From assembly GCA_964529305.1 (NCBI GenBank), contig CAZGUX010000277.1:6199-70198 (forward strand): DNA of 64,000 bases. The letters are read 5' to 3'. The notes beneath the pieces are model-generated. The model saw only the letters and a program-made list of their open reading frames with translations. It searched no databases and was not told the origin of the DNA. Below, one piece after another: positions 42,469-50,329 of this stretch; position 1 is the stretch's first letter; every line of letters starts with the position of its first letter. Origin of the DNA: CAZGUX01 sp964529305. Its GTDB lineage: Bacteria; Acidobacteriota; Terriglobia; Bryobacterales; Bryobacteraceae. The position numbers were made by a program, and so were the translations under genes.

Positions 42469-43029
42469 TCAGCCGCGCGGGGACTCGGGTTTCATCGCGG
42501 CCAGGTAAGTCAGATTCCGGTACAGTTGCTGGTGATCGAGACCGCAGCCGACGACAAACCGGTCCGGTATCTCGAAACACCGGAAATCCACCGGCGCCTG
42601 CACGATGCGCTTCGAGGTGCGGTCGAGAAACGTACACACGGCAAGCGAATTCGGCCCGCGGCCGGCGAGGGTTTGCAGCAGGTAGCGCAACGTGAACCCG
42701 GTGTCGACGATGTCTTCCACCAGGATCACGTCTTCGTCGAAGATCGGTTCGTCCAGGTCCTTGGCAATGCGCACCAGGCCGGGCGCGCCGGGCTTGGACG
42801 AAAAACTCGAAATCGCCAGGAAATCGATTTTGACCGGGACCCGGATCTCGCGGGCCAGGTCCGTCAGAAAAAAGACCGAGCCCTTCAGGACGCCCACCAG
42901 CTTGATGAACGGACGATGCTGATAGCGTTCGGTGATCTCGTTGCCGACTTCGCGGACGCGAGCCGCCACCTGCTCCGCGGTGAACAGGATGCGTTCGATG
43001 CCCGGAGGATAATCGCCGGCGGGGTTCAT
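42469..43029 (-). CDS. hpt: Hypoxanthine phosphoribosyltransferase
   Basis: 186 residues (family about 180). The PRPP-binding signature VILVEDIVDTGFTL (about residues 101-114), 'LVGVLKGSVFFLTDLAREI' and 'DRFVVGCGLDHQQLYRNL' are clear. The enzyme salvages hypoxanthine (and guanine) to IMP or GMP. The ATG at 43029 overlaps the stop of the upstream kinase-like gene by 4 bases (ATGA), so the two are co-translated. Position in a nucleotide-salvage pair is notable because the partner looks like a degenerate nucleotide kinase with an added domain. Confidence 0.95.
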   Translation of the reverse strand: MNPAGDYPPGIERILFTAEQVAARVREVGNEITERYQHRPFIKLVGVLKGSVFFLTDLAREIRVPVKIDFLAISSFSSKPGAPGLVRIAKDLDEPIFDEDVILVEDIVDTGFTLRYLLQTLAGRGPNSLAVCTFLDRTSKRIVQAPVDFRCFEIPDRFVVGCGLDHQQLYRNLTYLAAMKPESPRG

Positions 43030-43973
43030 GCCGTGACAAGCCGCTCGGCCAACCCGTATTTGAAGATCAGATTCTGGAAGTCTTTCAGGTAGAAGACCTG
43101 AATGTTGATGTGCGGATACACTTCACGCAGGCGTTTGACCTTGCGGTTCTTCTTGGTGACGAGCGATTGCTTCATCGTCGTCAGCTCGACATACATGTCG
43201 ACCTCGGGCAGGTAGAAGTCCGGCGTGAAGGCAACGGTCACACCGCCCTGCTCGTCCCACTCGACCGGAAAGCTGCGGGGCTCGTATTCCCAGGGGATGC
43301 GATAGAAGTCGAGGAGGTTGGCGAAGATCTCCTCGCTCCCATGGGCGAAGCTTTTCTTGCGCAGGACGTCCGTTCCGGGAGGAGCGATGCCGTGCCGGGC
43401 GAGACGAAGACGAAGTTGAAACTGCAATTGCGCCTCGGCTTCCGCCGAGAGATAGCCGGCGTCGGGGAGGCGCGTCGCGTGCGCGGCGGCCTCGACCATC
43501 TGGGCCACCTGTTCTCCATCCATCGACTGCGTGTTGAGCACCATGTCGAACGAGTCGGCCGGAAGAGTGCCCCGTCCGAAGCGGCGGCGCCGGATCTGCC
43601 GCCGTTGGGTTTCGAGCGCCTTGAGTTGCTCAACGGCCGCGGGCCGCTCCAAACGCTGGTCGAGCATGATCTGCCCGACGCGAGCATTTTCAGGAGCGGA
43701 GACCAGAACCCGCAGAGCGCCGGGGAAGTAGTGGGCCAGCGACTCGGCTCCGTCGGCCACCACAACGAGGTGTTCTTCGACCGCCAGATGCGCCAGAATG
43801 GAAGCGAGGACATCGGGGTAGGCTTTGTCCGGGATGGCCGCGGCGAACTCGCTCTCGATCGCGGATTGGACTCGCGACTCCGTGACGAGGTGAAACCCCA
43901 GACGCAGCGCAACGATGCGGGCTACCTCTTCCGGCCGGCAACCGGTTTGGCCAGCAACCGTGATCAGCCCCAT
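43026..43973 (-). CDS. Cytidylate-kinase-like protein fused to a PD-(D/E)XK-nuclease-like domain
   Basis: 315 residues. The N-terminal half (about 1-180) is like the cytidylate-kinase-2 family (MGLITVAGQTGCRPEEVARI; later 'VVVADGAESLAHYFPGALRV', 'RRQIRRRRFGRGTLPADSFD'). The P-loop is degenerate: it reads AGQTGCRPEE with no Lys where GxxxxGK would be. The C-terminal half (about 205-315) has FYRIPWEYEPRSF, FTPDFYLPEVDMYVELTTMK and 'KNRKVKRLREVYPHINIQVF', the layout of a PD-(D/E)XK or Vsr-like nuclease domain with D in TPDF and E in YVEL. Function unknown; its 4-base overlap with hpt suggests a nucleotide- or DNA-linked role. Confidence 0.75.
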   Translation of the reverse strand: MGLITVAGQTGCRPEEVARIVALRLGFHLVTESRVQSAIESEFAAAIPDKAYPDVLASILAHLAVEEHLVVVADGAESLAHYFPGALRVLVSAPENARVGQIMLDQRLERPAAVEQLKALETQRRQIRRRRFGRGTLPADSFDMVLNTQSMDGEQVAQMVEAAAHATRLPDAGYLSAEAEAQLQFQLRLRLARHGIAPPGTDVLRKKSFAHGSEEIFANLLDFYRIPWEYEPRSFPVEWDEQGGVTVAFTPDFYLPEVDMYVELTTMKQSLVTKKNRKVKRLREVYPHINIQVFYLKDFQNLIFKYGLAERLVTA

Positions 43974-44046
43974 GCCTTGGCATTAGCATAACAAGAATCA
44001 CCATTTCTGTTTCATGAAAATTGAACCTGTATCCGCGCGGAGGACC

Positions 44047-45000
44047 ATGACCGTACTAGGCGTCGACATCGGCGGGACCAAGATCGCGGCCGCCCAGGTA
44101 AACGAGAGGGCGGAAGTGCTTCGGGACATTACTGTGCCCACGCTGGCCGGCGAGGGCTTTGCGTCTTCGTATCGCCAATTGCGAGCGGCGATTGAGGGGG
44201 TGTGGCAAGCCGGCATCCAGGCGATCGGGGTATGTGCTCCCGGTCCGTTGAATCCGAAGACGGGTGTGGTGCTGAACCCGCCCAACCTGCCCGGGTGGCG
44301 GAGTGTGCCGGTGGCCGAAGACCTTGCGCGCGACTTCGGCGTTTTCTGCCGCCTGGAAAACGACGCGAACGCCGCGGGCCTGGCGGAGGCGTTGTTCGGC
44401 GCCGCGCGAGGTTACGAAAGTGTGTTCTATGTCACGTTGTCCACCGGGATCGGCACCGGGATCGTGATTGGCCAGCGGATTTATCACGGAAAGAACGGCG
44501 CCGCGGGCGAAGGCGGACACATCAGCATCGATCCCCACAGCGAAGTCGTGTGCGGTTGCGGCATGAGAGGGTGCATCGAGGCGCTGGCATGCGGTCCGGC
44601 CATGGAGCGGAGGGCGCGCCGGTTGCTGCCCCAGTACCCGGAATCGCCGTTGGCCGGAACGCTGAGCGGCGAAGCGATCGCGGCGGCGATCGGATCCGGC
44701 GATCCTCTGGCCCTGCGGGTGCTCGACGAAACGGCGGACGCGCTGAGCCGCTGGCTGGGGAGCATGGTCACGCTGCTCGATCCGGACATCGTCGTGATCG
44801 GCGGCGGGGTCAGCCGGATCGGCAATCCGCTGTTCGACCGGTTGCGCGCGGAAATGCCAAAATACTCCATTAATCAGTTTGCAGGCCAGACCCCCATTGT
44901 TCCGGCGCAACTGGCCCGTCACGTCGGAGTCATAGGTGCTTCTGCCGCCGTGCTAAGGGATTTCTCCAATGAATCGGGTCCTGTCAGGGCAGTATCATAG
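44047..45000 (+). CDS. ROK-family glucokinase
   Basis: The ATG at 44047 follows GGAGG (5 bases away) and is preferred to the ATG at 44014; 317 residues. The nucleotide-binding GVDIGGTKI is at residues 5-13. 'YVTLSTGIGTGIVIGQRIYH' and the ROK zinc signature GHISIDPHSEVVCGCGMRGC IEALACG follow, with the catalytic Asp in 'LENDANAAGLAEALFGAARG'. It phosphorylates glucose, or possibly another hexose, at C6. It precedes malate synthase by about 60 bases on the same strand. Confidence 0.93.
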   Translation: MTVLGVDIGGTKIAAAQVNERAEVLRDITVPTLAGEGFASSYRQLRAAIEGVWQAGIQAIGVCAPGPLNPKTGVVLNPPNLPGWRSVPVAEDLARDFGVFCRLENDANAAGLAEALFGAARGYESVFYVTLSTGIGTGIVIGQRIYHGKNGAAGEGGHISIDPHSEVVCGCGMRGCIEALACGPAMERRARRLLPQYPESPLAGTLSGEAIAAAIGSGDPLALRVLDETADALSRWLGSMVTLLDPDIVVIGGGVSRIGNPLFDRLRAEMPKYSINQFAGQTPIVPAQLARHVGVIGASAAVLRDFSNESGPVRAVS

Positions 45001-45060
45001 GTGGTGGCGTTTGTAACCCACCGTCCGTAGTTCGAGTCAACCTTTAGAAGGATCCATCTG

Positions 45061-46686
45061 ATGACACCATCTTCCGCATCGTTGAAAGATCATTTGAACG
45101 AATCGCTGTGGTCGGAGGGAATTCTTGTGCAGGGCGAGGTGACCGAGGCCTACGCGGAGATCCTGACGCCGGAGGCGCTTCGGTTTGTCGCCAAACTGGC
45201 CGGTGAGTTCGAGGAACGCCGGCGCCAGTTGCTGGCCGCGCGGGCGCGAAGGCAGAAGGAGATCGACGCGGGGAAGATGCCCCAGTTCCTGGCCGAGACG
45301 GAAGAGATTCGAAAGGCCGACTGGAAGGTAGCGGCGATTCCGAAGGATCTGGAAGACCGGCGTGTGGAGATCACAGGTCCTGTGGACCGGAAGATGATCA
45401 TCAACGCCCTGAACTCCGGGGCGAATGTGTTCATGGCGGATTTCGAGGATTCGAACTCTCCGGCGTGGTCGAACAACATCGAGGGCCAGATCAACCTGCG
45501 CGACGCGATCCGGGGGACGATTGGATTCACGAGTCCTGAAGGAAAGGAATACAAGCTCAACCCGCAGCACGCGACGCTGCTCGTCCGGCCGCGGGGATGG
45601 CACCTGACGGAGAAGAACGTGGTGATGGACGGCAAGCCGGTGTCGGGTTCCCTGTTCGACTTCGGCCTGTACTTCTTCCACAACGCGAAGGCGCTGCTCG
45701 AAAAGGGCAGCGGACCGTATTTCTACCTGCCGAAGATGGAGAGCCACCTGGAGGCGCGCCTGTGGAACGACGTCTTCAATCTCGCGCAGGACGCTTGCGG
45801 GGTGCCGCGGGGCTCCGTCCGGGCGACGGTTCTGATCGAAACGATCCTGGCCGCGTTTGAAATGGACGAGATTCTGTACGAGCTGAAGGATCATTCGGCG
45901 GGATTGAACTGCGGCCGGTGGGATTACATTTTCAGCTTTATTAAGAAACTCCGGAATCACGCCGGATTCGTGGTTCCCAACCGGGGCCTGGTGACGATGG
46001 ACAAGCACTTTCTGAAGTCGTATGTGCTGCTGCTGATCCAGACGTGTCACCGGCGCGGGATTCACGCCATGGGCGGGATGGCGGCGCAGATTCCGATCAA
46101 GAACGATGTGGAGGCCAACGATGCCGCGATCGAGAAGGTCCGGCAGGACAAGCTACGGGAAGTGACGGCGGGACACGACGGAACGTGGGTGGCGCATCCG
46201 GGGCTCGTGCCGGTAGCGAAGTCGATATTCGACGAGCACATGCCGTCGCCGAATCAGATTGCGGCCCCGCTTCCGGAGGCGGTGATCACGGCGGAAGACC
46301 TGCTGAAAGTCCCGGAAGGCGAGATCACCGAGCAGGGATTGCGGGTGAACATCGATGTGGGCCTGCAATATCTGGAGGCATGGCTGCGCGGCAACGGGTG
46401 CGTCCCGATCTACAACCTGATGGAGGATGCGGCGACGTGCGAGATCTCGCGGGCGCAGGTGTGGCAGTGGATCCGGCACGGGGCCAAGCTCACTGACGGG
46501 CGCGTGGTGGACAAGGACCTGGTGGTTCACCTGATCGCGGACGAATTGGGCAAGATCAAGGAGAAGCTCGGCGAAGGATATGCCAGTAGCAAGTTCGATC
46601 TCGCGGTCGAGTTGTACCGGGAGATGATGACCAAGGACGAGTTCGACGAGTTCCTGACGCTGGTGGCGTACGGTCACATTCAATAA
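45061..46686 (+). CDS. aceB: Malate synthase A
   Basis: 541 residues, normal length for isoform A. Motifs: NSGANVFMADFEDSNSPAW, VRPRGWHLTEKNVVMDG, LPKMESHLEARLWNDVF, VLIETILAAFEMDEILYEL, and RGIHAMGGMAAQIPIKND; catalytic Arg and Glu/Asp residues fall inside these. The enzyme condenses glyoxylate and acetyl-CoA to malate in the glyoxylate shunt. AAGGAT eight bases before the ATG is the ribosome-binding site. Isocitrate lyase, the usual partner, is not in this window. The gene follows the glucokinase gene closely but the metabolic link is loose. Confidence 0.96.
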   Translation: MTPSSASLKDHLNESLWSEGILVQGEVTEAYAEILTPEALRFVAKLAGEFEERRRQLLAARARRQKEIDAGKMPQFLAETEEIRKADWKVAAIPKDLEDRRVEITGPVDRKMIINALNSGANVFMADFEDSNSPAWSNNIEGQINLRDAIRGTIGFTSPEGKEYKLNPQHATLLVRPRGWHLTEKNVVMDGKPVSGSLFDFGLYFFHNAKALLEKGSGPYFYLPKMESHLEARLWNDVFNLAQDACGVPRGSVRATVLIETILAAFEMDEILYELKDHSAGLNCGRWDYIFSFIKKLRNHAGFVVPNRGLVTMDKHFLKSYVLLLIQTCHRRGIHAMGGMAAQIPIKNDVEANDAAIEKVRQDKLREVTAGHDGTWVAHPGLVPVAKSIFDEHMPSPNQIAAPLPEAVITAEDLLKVPEGEITEQGLRVNIDVGLQYLEAWLRGNGCVPIYNLMEDAATCEISRAQVWQWIRHGAKLTDGRVVDKDLVVHLIADELGKIKEKLGEGYASSKFDLAVELYREMMTKDEFDEFLTLVAYGHIQ

Positions 46687-47153
46687 CGACGCACTGGACG
46701 GCCCGATAGGCGCTATTCAACTGAATCCGAGGCCCGACCGCACGGGAGGGCTTTCCGTTGAAGCGACAAGATTATGCCTGTCCTGCGCCTCTCTCCACCG
46801 GGCGAGCCTCTGCCCGCTCGAGGTTGGCCTTTTCTAGTTCTAGTGGCGTCGGGCCTAGCCCGGCCCTGACCTGAACTTTGGCCTTTTCCCCAACCTGTAG
46901 CGGCCCTTCAGGCCGTAGCGCGCTTTAGGAAGACTGGGGCGATAACTGGGGTCAGGTGGGTCCAAACGCTGGTTTCCTGGTGGTTCTCAATCACCCCTCA
47001 AGGTCTTTGATGCTAATGCTGGCCGACCTGGCTAACGAGGGCTCCAATCGTTCCCCTCGCATGCTGTCGAAGGCACTCGGATCCGGCAGGCGCGACACAC
47101 TCCGCGCCCGTTGCTTTTGGTGAGAAAATTGAAGGCGTAGGGAATCATTTGAC
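46687..47153. other. Gene-poor stretch with repeats after malate synthase
   Basis: About 470 bases with no supported gene. A CTAG-rich segment (three CTAG at 46834, 46840 and 46855) precedes a ~25-base motif (GTCAGGTGGGTCCAAACGCT within 46948-46977) that recurs in imperfect form near 47690. The reverse reading at 46991-47236 looks like an accidental frame. It is probably remnant accessory DNA. Confidence 0.5.
46948..46977 (+). repeat. Imperfect direct repeat, copy 1
   Basis: GGTCAGGTGGGTCCAAACGC and a following CTGGTTT match copy 2 at 47688-47720 with a few changes. The pair flanks the DUF4145-like fragment. Confidence 0.55.
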
Positions 47154-47441
47154 GTGTTTTGCCCGGAGTGCAATATCCAAGTCGAAGCACGCGTCATCGC
47201 AAGAGGTAATGGCGGCTTCAGCCACAATGCGTTCAATGCAATCGATGAGGCTGATGCGGAGTACTACGGCGATGTTTACCACGTCGCCCTGAGCCGCCGC
47301 TGCGACACACCCTTCCTCTTCAAGGAGAGCCGGTACGGAGTGCCCGGAGAATTCGAGACGGTAACGTCCAGCAGTTTGCTTTTCCCAAAGTCAAGCGGCG
47401 TTCCATTCGAGGGAGTCCCGGATGCGATCAGAAAGTCTTAA
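47154..47441 (+). CDS. DUF4145-like zinc-ribbon fragment
   Basis: A 95-residue frame (from a GTG) begins MFCPECNIQVEARVIARG and has a second CxxC-like point at 'HVALSRRCDTPFLFKESRYG', which resembles the N-terminal zinc-ribbon part of DUF4145 proteins. In that family a helical domain of about 100 or more residues normally follows 'VPDAIRKSYDEA'; here the frame ends at DAIRKS, so the gene looks truncated. DUF4145 domains occur in restriction and defence genes, but the fragment gives no clear role. It lies between two imperfect direct repeats. Confidence 0.4.
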   Translation: MFCPECNIQVEARVIARGNGGFSHNAFNAIDEADAEYYGDVYHVALSRRCDTPFLFKESRYGVPGEFETVTSSSLLFPKSSGVPFEGVPDAIRKS

Positions 47442-47900
47442 GAACAGGCCCATCACTGTTACAGCGCTACGTTTTTGTTCTGAATGCGCGATTTTCGGCC
47501 TTTCAATCCCGGCGCAGCCAACGCTTGGGAACTAGGCCCGGGAGATCCTCATCACCAACGGCCCCTGTGTAAGCCCGAGCGAGGGCAGACTGAGTCGCGT
47601 GGGTGGACACGGGGGAAACTCCGGTCAGCACCCAGCGAGAAACCCGTGACGACTAGTTAGCTAGCTAGGAACAACTAGGGAGCAACTAGGGTCAGGTGCG
47701 TGCAGACGCTGGGTTTTTCCGTTCCCAGTCACTTGACGGTTCGCGCCGCCAGCCGTTTCGTCGCATGTGACTCTATCGTTCACCAATCGTCTCTGCAGTG
47801 CACTGTGTCCCGGGTTTCTCGGTCTGCAACGGCCCGGAGCGGTCAAGGGCACGAAGTGGCGGAGCCTTACCCTTGACGGCGAGGACCGTTGCGGAAGATT
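47442..47900. other. Gene-poor stretch with hairpins and CTAG cluster
   Basis: About 460 bases without a supported gene. It contains nested stems: GCCC/GGGC (47573-47586) and GGGTG/CACCC (47601-47633, with a GGAAAC-type inner loop). Then five CTAG tetranucleotides lie between 47653 and 47689, followed by repeat copy 2. It may be a degraded structured RNA such as a group II intron piece; that is weakly supported. Confidence 0.45.
47688..47720 (+). repeat. Imperfect direct repeat, copy 2
   Basis: AGGGTCAGGTGCGTGCAGAC followed by GCTGGGTTTTTCC matches copy 1 at 46948-46977. Confidence 0.55.
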
Positions 47901-48344
47901 TCAGAGAGCGGGAACGGGCGGCTCAAGAGGAACGACCATCAAGCCGGGGACCTTCTGGAAGTGGCGCAGATTACCGGTGAGCACCGCGTAGCCCTGCTCA
48001 ATGGCGGCCACCGCGATCATAAGATCGTTGAACGGCAACACGTTTCCTTTGGCCGCTTCCTGGCCCTCGATCTGGCCTACCAGCCAAGCCGTGTAGTTGG
48101 TTACCGGATGAACCGGAACAAGGCTCACCAGTTCCTCGATGTACTCACGTCTACGTTGGGATGCCTCAGGTGTTTTGGCGCGATAAATCCCGTGAACGAG
48201 TTCGGCCACGGTGACCGGAGACAACGAGAGATCCACCGGACCATGAGCGGCGAGGATGGCTTCGATAAAGACGGTGACCGGCTGCCTTTTCCGTTCCGCG
48301 ACGATAACGGCGCTGGAGTCCAGCACTAATCCTGTTAATCCCAC
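47901..48344 (-). CDS. PIN-domain toxin (VapC type)
   Basis: About 147 residues from the GTG at 48344, which overlaps the antitoxin stop; a TTG at 48359 is also in frame. The PIN acidic residues are in place: LVLDSSAVIV (first D), TVAELVHGIYRAKTP (E), and NVLPFNDLMIAVAAIE (D). Family role: magnesium-dependent RNase, often acting on tRNA or rRNA, held in check by the adjacent antitoxin. The pair lies in a gene-poor accessory stretch. Confidence 0.9.
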   Translation of the reverse strand: MGLTGLVLDSSAVIVAERKRQPVTVFIEAILAAHGPVDLSLSPVTVAELVHGIYRAKTPEASQRRREYIEELVSLVPVHPVTNYTAWLVGQIEGQEAAKGNVLPFNDLMIAVAAIEQGYAVLTGNLRHFQKVPGLMVVPLEPPVPAL

Positions 48345-48619
48345 GCTGGCGGCGTCCAAGGCTGCTGATGGCTGGCGACGATCTCTTCGAGATCCTTGCC
48401 GAAGTCTTCGTCGAGGGTCACGGTTGAGTTGCGCCGCTTGGCTTCGCGAAGGATTTCAGTGATGGGCCGTCCGCCACGGTGCTGTGCCCGGATAACGGCG
48501 ACGGGCCGGTGGTCCTGTTCGATGACGATCTCGATACCCTGCTGCACCTTGGCGAGCACGGCGTGGAGATCGCGGGCCACTTCGGCTTCGCTCATGTGGA
48601 CGATTGCCATTGCTTCCAT
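48335..48619 (-). CDS. Phd/YefM-family antitoxin
   Basis: 94 residues. 'IVHMSEAEVARDLHAVLAKV' and 'IEIVIEQDHRPVAVIRAQ' are the N-terminal DNA-binding and dimer motifs of Phd/YefM; the C-terminal tail TLDEDFGKDLEEIVASHQ is the toxin-neutralising helix. The start at 48619 lies 11 bases after GGAG; the internal ATG at 48610 is an alternative. It probably binds its own promoter with the PIN partner and represses the pair. Confidence 0.88.
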   Translation of the reverse strand: MEAMAIVHMSEAEVARDLHAVLAKVQQGIEIVIEQDHRPVAVIRAQHRGGRPITEILREAKRRNSTVTLDEDFGKDLEEIVASHQQPWTPPAWD

Positions 48620-48991
48620 TATGGCGCGTACTCCTCGTCTTCGTCCCGTTCGGCGTCGAGGGCCTCGCCGGCCGCTTCGTCCGGCTCGCTCGACCGGCGT
48701 CCTTGTTGAAAGCCTGGGGACGGGTTTCTATGTTTTCTCTGAGAAGTTTCCGCGCTCGCGCCAGTACCTCAACCGAATGCCCCGCATGCCCCGAGCGGGG
48801 CTGCTGCCCAGAGTCGCACACCATCTCACCCACCGCAGGCTCCTCGCGGTCAAAATCGGCCAGTTGAAACCAAGATCCAGGACATTGAATTGGGATGAGG
48901 AGGATATCCTCCGTTTCCTCGACTTCCCGCCGCCCGCGGTATCTCCTGAACTGTTGCCGCCAACCCTTACCTCACGACCGGTGACCGTGGC
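48620..48991. other. Intergenic stretch, no supported gene
   Basis: About 370 bases. A forward frame near 48700-49000 has fairly natural composition (GTGFYVFSEKFPRSRQYLNR, NWDEEDILRFLDF) but has no start, family match or ribosome-binding site I can support, and it runs into the antisense of the next gene. It may be a gene remnant. Confidence 0.35.
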
Positions 48992-50251
48992 CTACAGCTT
49001 CACCCGGTCGTAGTCAAAAGGCTCGTCGACCATGTGGTAGAGCGGCTCGCCTTCCTTTTGCAGGTAGTACGTCTTGAGCATCGTCCGCGAAAAGTCGGTC
49101 AGCTTGCGGCGTACCGGTCCGGCGTCGGTCCACTCGTAGACCGGGACGTCCCAGGGATTGAAGGTGTCGGAAAGGCCGCGCTCCTTGGCGATCCGGTAGA
49201 AATGCACGTTTCCCGGTTCGTGCCCGCCCAGCCATAGGCCTACCAGGTCGAGGCGGAAGGGGTCCTTGGAGAACATCACGAAATTCGGCAGGAACTCTTT
49301 GACCGGATCGGCCGGATCTTCGTTTTTGGCGTAGATCGCTTCCACCATGTTCAGGCCGAATTTCAAGGTACTGAGGTTGTCGCAGGTTTTGTGCGCCCAG
49401 ATCTCCTGGTGCACGGGACTGAGCCTGGCCGCGCTGTCGTAGCGTGCGAACCCCATCCGCCGGTGGCTCTCGAGGTAGCGCGTCACGCGATCGACCACAT
49501 CCTTACAGATGAACGGCTGCATGTGATCGGGCGCGCCGGTGACCATCGCCCATCCGGGGCAATAGCGTTGGAAGGGCCACACGGTCAGTCCCTGGGCGTT
49601 CTTGCAGGATTGCGTGAGGCACATCCCGTGGGAGCGCCACTTGGCGATGTTGAACAGCCAGGTGTCCGGCTCATGAATCGGAGGATAGTGCGGAACCTGG
49701 CGATAGACGACGGCATCGTCGGGCCGGCTCCAGTTCATCTCCCACTCGCGGCGGTAGTGGGCCGCGCGCCGCTGGGGCTCGCAGATCTCGACGCCGTAGC
49801 GGTCGTGGATATCGTCGTACTGTTTGCTCCAGCGGGAGTGGCGGTAGTTGGCCTCGATGTAGTGAAAGCGCCGCAGACCGGCATCGCGCATCGCCAGCAG
49901 CAGGCCTTCGTAAAAATTCGGGTCGGTTCCCCAGTTCACCCGTTCGCCTCCAGGCTGGCGGTGAGTGAGCAGGTTCGGCTTCAGGACCACCCGGTGCGTT
50001 ACGGGAATGCCCGGAGTGTCCATGGGGACGAAGATCTGCCTGCCGAGCGCGAGGCCTTCGCGGCCCATGCCGACTGCGTCCAGGCGGCTTGCGGCGTTCG
50101 TCCGCCGGATGAACACCGCGCCGCGATTGGCTTCGATGAACGGATGCAGCCCAAAATACTGTGGGGTGGTCGCGCGCAGCAAGGGCGCCGCGGCCGACGA
50201 GGCGCCCCACAGGGCAGCGCCTCCGAGGAACTTTCTGCGAGTGAACTCCAT
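48992..50251 (-). CDS. Tat-exported DUF362-like protein
   Basis: 419 residues with a strong ribosome-binding site (GAGGAGG) and a twin-arginine signal (EFTRRKFLGGAALWGASSAA). The body has DUF362-type features: 'VFIRRTNAASRLDAVGMGRE', 'HRVVLKPNLLTHRQPGGERV NWGTDPNFYEGLLLAMRDAG' and 'SCKNAQGLTVWPFQRYCPGW'. DUF362 proteins are related to iron-sulfur-linked or lactate-metabolism proteins but their activity is not established; the usual C-terminal ferredoxin motif is not visible here. It is divergent from nothing and follows the MOSC gene in the same direction by about 80 bases. Confidence 0.78.
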   Translation of the reverse strand: MEFTRRKFLGGAALWGASSAAAPLLRATTPQYFGLHPFIEANRGAVFIRRTNAASRLDAVGMGREGLALGRQIFVPMDTPGIPVTHRVVLKPNLLTHRQPGGERVNWGTDPNFYEGLLLAMRDAGLRRFHYIEANYRHSRWSKQYDDIHDRYGVEICEPQRRAAHYRREWEMNWSRPDDAVVYRQVPHYPPIHEPDTWLFNIAKWRSHGMCLTQSCKNAQGLTVWPFQRYCPGWAMVTGAPDHMQPFICKDVVDRVTRYLESHRRMGFARYDSAARLSPVHQEIWAHKTCDNLSTLKFGLNMVEAIYAKNEDPADPVKEFLPNFVMFSKDPFRLDLVGLWLGGHEPGNVHFYRIAKERGLSDTFNPWDVPVYEWTDAGPVRRKLTDFSRTMLKTYYLQKEGEPLYHMVDEPFDYDRVKL

Positions 50252-50329
50252 CGCCTACCTCCTCAGAGCTGGTTTGAACACATCATCTCGCGGAGAAGAG
50301 CCTGGAGGCAACTGAAGGGGCGGGAGGCG

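Noticed and set aside
46991..47236. Reverse frame of 81 codons in the gene-poor stretch
   Set aside because: Composition is irregular, no family motif is visible and it overlaps the better-supported DUF4145-like fragment.
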